Part shown: positions 1-6,411 of the stretch, piece by piece | Layout: every line of letters begins with the position of its first letter | How positions within the stretch are numbered: position 1 is the first letter of the stretch | NCBI GenBank assembly: GCA_035718085.1 | Contig: DASTHS010000226.1 | Coordinates: 1 to 9,522, forward strand | Source of the DNA: DASTHS01 sp035718085 | GTDB taxonomy: Bacteria > Actinomycetota > Acidimicrobiia > Acidimicrobiales > Palsa-688 | Direction of reading: 5' to 3' | DNA length: 9,522 nucleotides | Position numbers and translations under genes: made by a program | Notes under the pieces: model-generated | Databases searched by the model: none | The model's input: only the letters and a program-made list of their open reading frames with translations | Told to the model about the DNA's origin: nothing

Positions 1-747
1 ACGTTGGGCGACATCGGCGTCGCCCCCGTCGGGTCGAGGGTAAGCAGGTAGCCGTCGGGGTCGAGCACGACGCCGGCGTCGGCCGCCCAGCCCTCGACCC
101 GGGCCCGGTGGGTGGCGAGCACCGCCAATGTGACGTCGTCGACGCTGACCCGCCGCTCCCGGTGGGTCTTGGTCGGCCCGACCACCACGCCGTTGCCGGT
201 GGCCGCCTGCTTCACGGCCCGGCGCACGTGCAGCACCAGCCGCTCGGCGTCGACGTCGCCCCAGCGCAGCCCGCACAGTTCGCCCCGCCGGCAGCCGGTG
301 ACCGCAGCCAGCATGATCGCCGCCCCGAGCACCGGGTTGGTCAGCTCGGCGGTGGCGAACAGCTGGCGCGCGGTCGCCACCTCGGGCACCGTCGAGCGGT
401 AGCGGGCAGAGCTGGTCGACCCGTCGGGTGGTGAGCTTGGCCAGCTTCACCGTGCCGATCTCCTCGGTGAGCCGACGGGCCCGCTGCCGGTACGAGCGCA
501 CCGTGCCCGGCTGCAGCGTCGGCGTCACGTGCCCGAGCCACCGCTCGAGGTACTCGCCCACGGTGAGGGTGCCGCTGGTGGCCACCTCGCCCGCCTCGAC
601 CTTGGTGACCAGGCGGGCCAGCGCCGTCTCGGCCTCCCGCTTGGTGCCCTTGACGACCTGGCGCACCTGCCGGCCGGCCCGGCGGTCCCAGGCACGCAGG
701 TACCCGGCGCCCGGCGCCCGCTCCTCGAGTGACCCCGTGCCCCGCAC
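1..747 (-). pseudogene. Tyrosine recombinase (phage-type integrase), disrupted and cut by the window edge
   Basis: A site-specific recombinase that would integrate or excise a mobile element. From a GTG at 747, with GGGGAGG just upstream, one frame gives about 113 residues: an N-terminal arm-binding-like part, then a core-binding segment (TLTVGEYLERWL, QPGTVRSYRQRARRL, KLTTRRVDQL) ending near 409. The catalytic domain resumes in another frame from about 389: VATARQLFATAELTNPVLGAAI, then TGCRRGELCGLRWGDVD with the first catalytic Arg, then VVGPTKTHRERRVSV with the catalytic Lys. The H-x-x-R, His/Trp and Tyr boxes would lie left of position 1. Intact relatives usually have roughly 50 more residues between the two parts, so an internal deletion with a frame change is inferred. 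The start lies 66 bp from the 3' end of tRNA-Thr, as expected for a tRNA-targeted element extending left. Family assignment is firm; inactivity is inferred, and a sequencing error cannot explain the missing residues alone. Confidence 0.85.
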
Positions 748-752
748 GGCGA

Positions 753-759
753 CCTCCCC
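753..759 (-). promoter_or_regulatory. Ribosome binding site of the integrase
   Basis: Read on the minus strand this is GGGGAGG, five bases before the GTG at 747. It supports that GTG over the in-frame TTG further upstream; an in-frame TAG lies just beyond the TTG. Confidence 0.6.
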
Positions 760-765
760 GCTCGT

Positions 766-783
766 TCTAGACAAACTCTAGAC
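766..783. repeat. Tandem TCTAGAC motif pair between the tRNA and the integrase start
   Basis: The plus strand reads TCTAGAC-AAAC-TCTAGAC. Two identical 7-mers, each holding the palindrome TCTAGA, start 11 bp apart, about one helical turn. They lie in the 66-bp gap between the tRNA 3' end and the integrase start. Such paired sites can be operators or recombinase arm-type sites; nothing in the sequence decides between these, and chance is possible. Confidence 0.4.
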
Positions 784-813
784 ACGAGGCCCGGCGGTGG
801 GGCAGGAACCCTG

Positions 814-886
814 AGCCCGAGAGGAGAATCGAACTCCTGACCTACGCATTACGAGTGCGTTGCTCTGCCGTCTGAGCTACTCGGGC
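814..886 (-). tRNA. tRNA-Thr (anticodon CGT)
   Basis: The minus strand folds into a full cloverleaf. The 7-bp acceptor stem is GCCCGAG/CTCGGGC. The D arm has GCTC/GAGC. The anticodon stem ACGCA/TGCGT encloses the loop CTCGTAA with anticodon CGT, which reads ACG (Thr). The variable loop is AGGTC. The T arm is AGGAG-TTCGATT-CTCCT. The structured part is 815-886 (72 nt), and position 814 supplies a U discriminator. CCA is not encoded (the next bases are CAG). The adjacent integrase makes the 3' half of this gene the likely chromosomal attachment site. Confidence 0.96.
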
Positions 887-888
887 GT

Positions 889-909
889 GCCGACCTCTAG
901 GGGGTCGGC
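889..909. terminator. GC-rich hairpin between the toxin-like gene and the tRNA gene
   Basis: GCCGACC and GGTCGGC form a perfect 7-bp stem around TCTAGGG. A G-T wobble and one further pair can extend it to a 3-base loop. It lies downstream of the toxin-like gene's stop (959) and two bases before the tRNA 5' end. It could end transcription of the former or be part of the tRNA leader. There is no T-tract. Confidence 0.45.
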
Positions 910-917
910 GCGCCGAG

Positions 918-923
918 AGCCTA
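918..923 (-). promoter_or_regulatory. Possible -10 box of the tRNA promoter
   Basis: The minus strand reads TAGGCT here, a plausible -10 element for a stable-RNA gene in a high-GC bacterium. It lies about 30 bases before the tRNA 5' end. No convincing -35 is seen about 17 bases upstream, so this is a weak call. Confidence 0.2.
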
Positions 924-958
924 GCGTGGGCTCCCGCAGCGGCGAGCGCCGGCGGCCA

Positions 959-2110
959 TCAGGTGATGCCGTCGCGGGTCTCGGGATAGGTCTCGGTGAC
1001 CTGCCGGATCGTCCCCTTGGCCAGCATCTTGATCAGCTGCGGCCGGGGGATCGCCTTGAGCACTGCCTCGCTGGCACCGCCCTTGGTGAGGCCACCGGCG
1101 ACCCACAGCGCCGAGTCGGCGCCCCACTCGGTGCCCTTGGCCATCTCGAGCGACACCTCGTCGTCGCCGGCGTCGATGGCGAGCTTCGGCTTGGGGATGA
1201 TCCAGCGCACGAGCTGCTTGCGCGGGTTCCACTCCGTCTTCGACCAGTACTTGCCGGGGATGCCGAGCTCCTCCTCGATGGTCTCGATGCCGGCGCCGGC
1301 GTGGGCCTTGGCGTTCAGGGCGTTCGCCTCGTCGAGCGGGGCGACGAAGTTGGCGTCGACCCCCCAGCCCTTGAACCGCGGGTCGGTGATCTCGCCCTCG
1401 ATCTTCTTGCTGGCCGACGGGTCGATGAACGCGTGCGCACCGTTGGCGAACTTGCCGAGGTGGGCGGCCACGGCCTCCGGCGCCAGCACCGACTCGGGAG
1501 GCGGGATGTTCGCCTTCGCCTTCGCCCGGGCGTGGATCGTGGCCACCTGCTGCTTGGTGCCTGCGAGCTTGTTGGCCTTGACGTAGTGCGCCACCGCAGC
1601 GCCGGGGTCCTCCCGGTACTTCCAGAAGAAGAAGGCGGTGGCGGGCGGCCACGGCACGTCGTTGGACCTGGCGTCGACGCCCTGCCCGGCGAGCCTCGCT
1701 GTCGTGGCCTCGTGGGCTTCAGCGCTGCGCCGCCGGTCGCCGGGGGTGACGCCTTCATCGGGGCCCTTCAGGCTCTTGTCGAAGAGGTAGCCGTCGCGGG
1801 CGTGGGCGAGGCGCCGGTCGTCGGCCTGGGCATCGACGTCACGCCAGCCCGGCGCCCGCTGCAACGTCGGGGGCGCCCGATGGGCGATCAGGTCGTTGAC
1901 GGCCCGGTTGCCGATCGCCCGCTGCAACGACGTGAGGGTGCCCGACGCGAGCGGGCCTGCTGCTGAGGGCTGCCCGACCGCAGAGGTCACGGCCTGCGGG
2001 GCAGGCCGGGCGGCTCCATCGCCGGAGCGCGGCGCTTCGTGCTCGTGGAACACCCCATGCGCCATCGACCCACCCGCTCTCGGGCCGACTGGAGCGGCTC
2101 GGAGGCTCAT
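959..2110 (-). CDS. LQR/GNRAV-motif protein with a C-terminal toxin-like domain (putative contractile-injection cargo or polymorphic toxin)
   Basis: A 383-residue protein with no signal peptide or membrane segment visible. Residues 1-60 are Ala/Pro/Gly-rich and probably disordered. SLQRAIGNRAV (61-71), followed by a second LQR (83-85), is the short segment seen near the N-terminus of many proteins associated with extracellular contractile injection systems, often with DUF4157; no HExxH metallopeptidase motif is present. Residues 152-275 are unassigned. Residues 276-352 (IETIEEELGIPGKYW, LVRWIIPKP, KGTEWGAD, WVAGGLTKGGASEAV) resemble C-terminal domains of polymorphic toxins with an LGxP...GxExGA...GGxTxGGxxEAV pattern; this is from memory and the activity is unknown. 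The ATG at 2110 is used; an ATG at 2065 (starting MAHGVFHEHE, 368 residues) is equally possible, as neither has a strong ribosome site. The frame stays open upstream into holB, which is a shadow. No immunity gene is adjacent. Confidence 0.8.
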   Translation of the reverse strand: MSLRAAPVGPRAGGSMAHGVFHEHEAPRSGDGAARPAPQAVTSAVGQPSAAGPLASGTLTSLQRAIGNRAVNDLIAHRAPPTLQRAPGWRDVDAQADDRRLAHARDGYLFDKSLKGPDEGVTPGDRRRSAEAHEATTARLAGQGVDARSNDVPWPPATAFFFWKYREDPGAAVAHYVKANKLAGTKQQVATIHARAKAKANIPPPESVLAPEAVAAHLGKFANGAHAFIDPSASKKIEGEITDPRFKGWGVDANFVAPLDEANALNAKAHAGAGIETIEEELGIPGKYWSKTEWNPRKQLVRWIIPKPKLAIDAGDDEVSLEMAKGTEWGADSALWVAGGLTKGGASEAVLKAIPRPQLIKMLAKGTIRQVTETYPETRDGIT

Positions 2111-2169
2111 CGTAGGGCGGAACCCCTCGTGAGGCACGAACACGAAGCGGTGCGGGGCGACCGGCAGCG

Positions 2170-2201
2170 CCCGGGTAGCCCGGCCTTTGCGGCTACCCGG
2201 G
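2170..2201. terminator. Perfect 11-bp stem-loop at the holB stop codon
   Basis: CCCGGGTAGCC (2170-2180) and GGCTACCCGGG (2191-2201) form a perfect stem with a 10-base loop. The right arm contains the holB TAG stop. It probably ends the holB transcript and separates it from the toxin-like gene 60 bp further on. There is no T-tract, which is common in high-GC bacteria. Confidence 0.65.
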
Positions 2202-3287
2202 GGGCCGCCCCCGCCCCAGCCGGCCGAGCCGGGCGAACAGCCCCTGCAGAAGCAGCAGCTCGCCGGGGTTGTTGACCAGAGCGGCACCCGCCGCCTCGAC
2301 GAGGGCGATGGCGGCGACGGCATCGGCCCGTGCGGTCGGTGATGCCCCGACGAGGCGGTCGCGATAGGCGGCGGCGAGGGTGGCCAACCCGGTGCGCACC
2401 TCGTCGGTGCGCTGCCTGCGCACCTCGCGCTTCTGCCGCTTGTCGAGCTCGTCGAGGCCGGCCTTGAGGCCCCCGCGGGTCGAGCGGCCCACCTTGCCGT
2501 TGACCTCGAGGCCGCGCGCGTTGCGCTCCTCGAGTGCGGCCACCTCGGACTCGTGCCGGGCGCGGAGGGGCCCGACCGACTCGTCGAGCAACCCGACGAG
2601 CTCGTCGGCCAGCACGGCGGCCGACCGGCCTCGGCCGTCGAGGCGGTCGGGCACCGCCCGCCACGCCGCCCGCCGGGCGGCGAAGCCGGGGTCGGCGGCG
2701 AGCAGCCGGGCCCGGTCGAGGCGGCCCCCGGCGGCGGCGGCCAGCTCCGCTGCCTCGTCGGGGCCGACCCCGTCGCGGACGAGGATCTCGGCGACGGCAG
2801 CCGGGCCCAGCGGGGAGAACTCCACCCGCACGCAGCGGCTGGCGATGGTCACCAGCTCAGGTGGCACCCACTCGGCGACGACGACGAACACGGCCGACGG
2901 CGGCGGCTCCTCGATCGTCTTGAGCAGGACCGGCCCGGCGTCGCGGACGAGGTGGAAGTCGGTGAGCACCAGCACCTTGCGGTCGCCCTCGACGGGGCTG
3001 CGGGCGGCCAGGCGGATGACCTCCGGCGCATCGCCCACCGAGATGGCCGCCCCCTCGCGCTCGACGACCACCACATCGGGGTGGGGGCCCGCCCGCACCC
3101 GACGGCAGGTGTCGCACGTGCCGTCGCCGCCGTGGGGGCAGAGCAGGGCGGCCGCGAAGTCGGTCGCCGCCGCCGCCCTCCCGGTGCCGGGCGGCCCGAC
3201 GAAGAGGTAGGCGTGCACCGGGCGGGCCGCCGCCGCCCGTAGGGCGGCGACGGCGCGGGGCTGGCCGGGCACTTGGTCGAACAGCAC
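2193..3287 (-). CDS. holB: DNA polymerase III delta' subunit (clamp-loader AAA+ protein)
   Basis: Part of the clamp loader that opens the sliding clamp and places it on primed DNA. The 364-residue protein has an AAA+ fold. It starts with FDQVPGQPRAVAALR and HAYLFVGPPGTGR (Walker-A-like, 31-37, with Arg where ATP-binding relatives have Lys, fitting a non-hydrolysing delta'). A zinc module follows at 50-61 (C50, C58, C61). Then come LKTIEEPP (122-129) and IASRCVRVEF with the SRC motif (150-152) that supplies an arginine finger. Only three Cys are visible where delta' normally has four; His52 might be the fourth ligand. The C-terminal part (about 215-300) is a charged helical region (ALEERNARG, ELDKRQKREVRRQRTDEVR). 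The start is the GTG at 3287; only a weak G-run precedes it. tmk, often its direct neighbour, lies 4 kb away, separated by a channel and a peptidase gene. Confidence 0.93.
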   Translation of the reverse strand: MLFDQVPGQPRAVAALRAAAARPVHAYLFVGPPGTGRAAAATDFAAALLCPHGGDGTCDTCRRVRAGPHPDVVVVEREGAAISVGDAPEVIRLAARSPVEGDRKVLVLTDFHLVRDAGPVLLKTIEEPPPSAVFVVVAEWVPPELVTIASRCVRVEFSPLGPAAVAEILVRDGVGPDEAAELAAAAGGRLDRARLLAADPGFAARRAAWRAVPDRLDGRGRSAAVLADELVGLLDESVGPLRARHESEVAALEERNARGLEVNGKVGRSTRGGLKAGLDELDKRQKREVRRQRTDEVRTGLATLAAAYRDRLVGASPTARADAVAAIALVEAAGAALVNNPGELLLLQGLFARLGRLGRGRPPG

Positions 3288-3317
3288 GCCCCCATGGTGC
3301 CCGAGGCCGGTGACGCT

Positions 3318-3343
3318 CGGCCGCGCCCGACGGGGTGCGGCCG
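3318..3343. terminator. GC-rich hairpin between the S53 peptidase gene and holB
   Basis: CGGCCGC (3318-3324) and GCGGCCG (3337-3343) pair perfectly. Three further C-G pairs inside, across a G/T position, leave the loop GACG. It lies in the 74-bp gap between the peptidase stop and the holB start, so it may end the peptidase transcript; holB would then need its own promoter. There is no T-tract. Confidence 0.45.
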
Positions 3344-3361
3344 GCGCGCACCCGGGCCGGG

Positions 3362-6223
3362 CTATGCGGTGGCGCCCTGCCGACGGCGCCGCACCCGGTA
3401 GGCAGCGTAGGCGCCGACCAGCGGGAGGGCCACGACGAAGGGCGCCTCCGGGGTGCTGGGCGGCGGGGTGCCTGCCGCCAGTCCCGGGTCGGCGTCACTG
3501 CCCGGCTTGCCGTTCGCCGAGCACACCTCGCCGAGGGTGTAGTCGTACCCGGGTCCGCCGGTGTCGACCTGCTGCAGCGACCCGCCGACGTTCGGGTTGC
3601 CGATCTCCACGAAGGTGGTGCCGTACGGGCTGGCCAGCGCAGTCCCCGTGGTGGTGGCGCCGACGTTGGCGGCGCTCAGGGGCACGTAGATGTCGATCGT
3701 GCCGTCGGGGCCGGGGTTGAAGTCCCCGAAGTCGCCGGTGCCGGCGGCGTTGGTGTACTGGGTGCTGGTGCCGACCTTGGTCAGGGTGCCGTTGCCGTAG
3801 GTCACCGACGGGGTGCCGGTCGCACTGACCGTGGGGTCGACCTGGGCGCTGGCGAAGTAGGTGGTCGAGCCGACCGTCCAGAGCAGGTAGTACTGGTTGG
3901 CGGTGACCCCGTAGAGGGGGGCGCCGTTCGCCGACGGCGGCGCGGTCGACAGGTCCTTGAGGGTCAGGGTGGCCTCGAGGTAGTCGGTGCCCCCGGACGT
4001 CACCGGCTTGTGGTTGGCGTCGAGCTGCACCGTGTGGAGGTCGCCCTGCAGCAGGTCGAGCTGCGGGTTGGCGCCCTTGTTGCCCGAGGCGGTGCCTCCG
4101 GCGGTGAAGTCGTCGTCGCCGGCAGCGTCGGTGAACAGCGGGTAGCAGGCGGCCGTCGACGGCGATGCCGTCGACCCGGTGCTGCCACCGGTCGTGGTGC
4201 CGCCGGTGGCGGTGCCGCCGGTCGCTGGAGGCACCGCCGAGCTGGTCGGCGTGGTGTTGCCACCGTCGACGTCGACGAGCAGCTTCCCCACGTCCATGAC
4301 GCCGAGGCCGGTCACCTCGTCGTAGCCGGGGCCGGTGGTGTAGAGGCCGTTGTTGTTGACGATCGTCTGGCCGTTGGTGACGTCGCCGACGTCGAAGAAG
4401 TCGCCGTTCGGGTCATAGGCACCTGGGCTGCTCTTGGCCGCAGCAGCGCGGTAGAGGGTGTAGTCGGCGAAGCCGTGGCCCACGTAGGCGCCGTTGAGCG
4501 TGTCGGCGGCGTCGGCGGCCTGCACGCGGGCCCACATGCCCATCGACAGCGGGCTGGCCAGCGAGGTGCCACCGCCTTCGGTGTCGGCGCCGCTGGCGAC
4601 GATGTCGTAGCCGTTGGTGGCGACGTCACCCGACTGGGCGGCGATGTCGGGCACCGCCCGGCACGCCGCCGGCGGGGTCTGGCCGTCCTGCACGTAGGTG
4701 TTGCCGTCGGCCGGGTTGGTCACGCACGGCGGCGCCGCCGCGATCAGCCCACTGTCGGCCTGGTAGGCGGGCTGGGGGTAGGCCTGCGAGAACCCGCCGC
4801 CACTGAAGGTCCAGGCGTACTCGAGCGCCCGGCCGGTGATCGGCGTGTCGCCGCTCGAGGCGTTGGTGGTCGCGCCGGGCGTGCCGTAGAGCACGGTGCC
4901 GCCGACCGACACCACGTGGGGGCTGGACGCGGGGTACCCGGGCACGCCCGGCTGGACGGCCACGCCGTTGGTGTCGGCAGGAAGGTACGGGCAGCCCGAG
5001 CCGACGTCGCCGGAGCTGTTGAAGAGGGTCCGGCCGGTGTCGACCGCCTCTTGGAGGGCGGTGTCGAAGCCGTTCTGGAAGGTGAGGTCCTCCGAGAGCG
5101 GGTCGAGGGTCGTGTACGGGGTGCCGCTGACCGGGCTGGCCGGGCTGGCCGGGGCGACGCCCTCGCAGCCGTCGATCGACATGTTGGCCTGGAGGGCGCC
5201 GTCGGGCTGGTTGGTCCAGGCATCGATGGCGTTGACCAGCGACGTGTCGTCGAGGGCGCTGCCGAAGTAGAGGGTGAGCTTCGACGCGTCGGGGGCCATG
5301 CCCGTCGACGCCTGCATGTCGATGTCCCACTCCTCGTCGCCGCTGCTGTCGGAGTAGTTGGCGGCCGGCCCGTTGACGTGGTCGACGGTGACGGGGATGT
5401 GCGGGAGGCCGAACTCGTCCTCGAACTTGCCGAGGTCGTTGATGACCGTCGCCGTCTCACCCTCGCCGATCACCGCGAGCTGCTGGCCCTGGCCGAAGTC
5501 GGTGGTGCCGGGGCTCTTCGGGTCGCCGGTCGGCTGGTCGTAGGCCACCCACATGTCCTGCGGGGTGGTGGCCCCGACGCACGCCGCCGCGCAGATCTGC
5601 TGGGCGGTCCGGGGGGTGGCGCCGGATGCGGTGGTGAACTTCGTGGCGTCGTCGAGGCCGAGCACGCCGGCGACGCCGATGCCGGCTGGCACCGTCGGCG
5701 CGGTGGTGTTGGCGAAGAAGGTGCGGTTCCGGGTGGCGTAGGTGGCCAGGCCGGTCTTGAAGGTGGCCTCGACCTGGGCGGCGGTGCCCGAGAGCACGAC
5801 CGCGTCGTGCATGGCGTCGATGCTCACCAGGTGCAGCCCATGGGCCGTGCCGAACGCGGCGGCCTGCGCCGCGGATCCCGCGGGGGCGCCGTAGGCGGCG
5901 GCGTATTGGTCGGTGGTGAGGAAGTGGTGGTATAGCGGGTCGCCCGGCGTGTAGAGGTGGGCTTCGAGCTGCGCGGCGGTCATGCCCTCGAAGCCCGACC
6001 CCGACGGGGTGAGGAGGAGGTCGACGGTCATCACCTTCGCCGGGTCGACGTCCCCGGTGCGGGTCGCCGACGACAAGCCGTGCACCACCTGGGTGGTGAG
6101 CACCTCGGTGGGGGCGGGTGCGGGAGCGGCCGACGCGCCGGCGGCGGCGATCGGGGCCGTGCCCACGGCGAGCGCGGGCAGGGCGGCGAGCAGGGCGAGC
6201 CTGCGCGGCGACGGTCGGGGCAT
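3362..6223 (-). CDS. Secreted, membrane-anchored S53 family (sedolisin-type) serine-carboxyl peptidase
   Basis: An exported endopeptidase of the acid-active sedolisin/kumamolisin family (953 residues). Residues 6-32 form a signal peptide (PRRLALLAALPALAVG). Residues 64-195 match the pro-kumamolisin activation domain (MTVDLLL, DPLYHHFLTTDQYAAAYG, VVLSGTAAQVEATF), which is normally cleaved off. The catalytic residues are recognisable: E298 and D302 in EEWDIDMQ, oxyanion D406 in NSSGDVGSG, and nucleophile S554 in GGGTSLASP. The usual SGTS reads GGTS. The calcium site is suggested by FFDVGDVTNG (609-618) and GYDEVTGLG (633-641). A Thr/Gly/Ser linker (655-692) leads to a beta-rich domain of unknown function (about 693-905). 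Then TPEAP (924-928), a hydrophobic stretch (929-942) and RVRRRR form a C-terminal anchor. The ATG at 6223 is chosen because GAGGAG precedes it by four bases and it puts the signal peptide at the N-terminus; a start at 6286 would add 21 residues. The substrate is unknown. Confidence 0.92.
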   Translation of the reverse strand: MPRPSPRRLALLAALPALAVGTAPIAAAGASAAPAPAPTEVLTTQVVHGLSSATRTGDVDPAKVMTVDLLLTPSGSGFEGMTAAQLEAHLYTPGDPLYHHFLTTDQYAAAYGAPAGSAAQAAAFGTAHGLHLVSIDAMHDAVVLSGTAAQVEATFKTGLATYATRNRTFFANTTAPTVPAGIGVAGVLGLDDATKFTTASGATPRTAQQICAAACVGATTPQDMWVAYDQPTGDPKSPGTTDFGQGQQLAVIGEGETATVINDLGKFEDEFGLPHIPVTVDHVNGPAANYSDSSGDEEWDIDMQASTGMAPDASKLTLYFGSALDDTSLVNAIDAWTNQPDGALQANMSIDGCEGVAPASPASPVSGTPYTTLDPLSEDLTFQNGFDTALQEAVDTGRTLFNSSGDVGSGCPYLPADTNGVAVQPGVPGYPASSPHVVSVGGTVLYGTPGATTNASSGDTPITGRALEYAWTFSGGGFSQAYPQPAYQADSGLIAAAPPCVTNPADGNTYVQDGQTPPAACRAVPDIAAQSGDVATNGYDIVASGADTEGGGTSLASPLSMGMWARVQAADAADTLNGAYVGHGFADYTLYRAAAAKSSPGAYDPNGDFFDVGDVTNGQTIVNNNGLYTTGPGYDEVTGLGVMDVGKLLVDVDGGNTTPTSSAVPPATGGTATGGTTTGGSTGSTASPSTAACYPLFTDAAGDDDFTAGGTASGNKGANPQLDLLQGDLHTVQLDANHKPVTSGGTDYLEATLTLKDLSTAPPSANGAPLYGVTANQYYLLWTVGSTTYFASAQVDPTVSATGTPSVTYGNGTLTKVGTSTQYTNAAGTGDFGDFNPGPDGTIDIYVPLSAANVGATTTGTALASPYGTTFVEIGNPNVGGSLQQVDTGGPGYDYTLGEVCSANGKPGSDADPGLAAGTPPPSTPEAPFVVALPLVGAYAAYRVRRRRQGATA
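4148..4261 (-). repeat. Low-complexity Thr/Gly/Ser linker in the peptidase gene
   Basis: This part of the S53 gene encodes short, imperfect TGGT/TGGS units (residues 655-692). It forms a flexible linker between the catalytic domain and the C-terminal domain. The clearest DNA repeats are CCGGTGGCGGTGCCGCCGGT-like units near 4185-4220. Confidence 0.6.
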
Positions 6224-6227
6224 GCGG

Positions 6228-6233
6228 CTCCTC
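6228..6233 (-). promoter_or_regulatory. Ribosome binding site of the S53 peptidase gene
   Basis: Minus strand GAGGAG, four bases before the ATG at 6223. It decides the start in favour of that ATG, which directly precedes the signal peptide. Confidence 0.7.
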
Positions 6234-6401
6234 GGCGGGGATGGGCGCGGTGCGGTCGACGGGAGGTTCGCCGCCGCCGCGCGCAACCCCTGCCGGGAGC
6301 GGCGACGCCGACGGTCCCCGCACCTCCTCCCGGCGGGGTGCGATCATCGGGCCCTCATCCCGGCCGCCGCCGGCAACCGAACCGGCGAGGCCGCCACAGA
6401 A

Positions 6402-6407
6402 GAGGAG
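6402..6407 (+). promoter_or_regulatory. Ribosome binding site of the formate/nitrite-family channel gene
   Basis: GAGGAG lies four bases before the GTG at 6412. It selects this GTG over upstream in-frame starts, which would add about 98 residues of non-family sequence. Confidence 0.7.
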
Positions 6408-6411
6408 CACG

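Larger units (their letters stand above)
6224..6411. promoter_or_regulatory. Divergent intergenic region between the S53 peptidase and channel genes
   Basis: These 188 bp must hold the promoters of both divergent genes. No convincing -35/-10 pair is seen on either strand. An inverted repeat, CGCACC (6319-6324) and GGTGCG (6337-6342) with a 12-base spacer, lies mid-region. CGCCGG (6368-6373) and CCGGCG (6382-6387) form a second small one. Either could be an operator, but such repeats arise easily in GC-rich DNA. Confidence 0.4.

Noticed and set aside
860..1966. 368-residue plus-strand frame opposite the toxin-like gene
   Set aside because: It begins inside the tRNA gene, has no ribosome site and a biased Gly/Val/Arg composition; the minus-strand frame has the recognisable motifs.
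959..2110. DUF4157-type metallopeptidase activity in the LQR-motif protein
   Set aside because: No HExxH zinc motif is present anywhere in the 383 residues.
2111..2323. 71-residue N-terminal extension of the toxin-like protein
   Set aside because: It overlaps the end of holB and the holB terminator hairpin. Its composition (Ser/Pro/Cys/Gly) looks like a shadow of holB, so later ATG starts were preferred.
3335..5935. 866-residue open frame on the plus strand opposite the S53 peptidase gene
   Set aside because: Its translation is Val/Gly/Arg/Ala-rich with no recognisable domain, and it mirrors the peptidase coding strand. High-GC codon bias commonly leaves antisense frames open.
6118..6411. 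98-residue N-terminal extension of the FNT channel
   Set aside because: It would overlap the peptidase signal-peptide region, is Arg/Pro/Ala-rich, and a ribosome site sits directly before the GTG at 6412 where family similarity begins.
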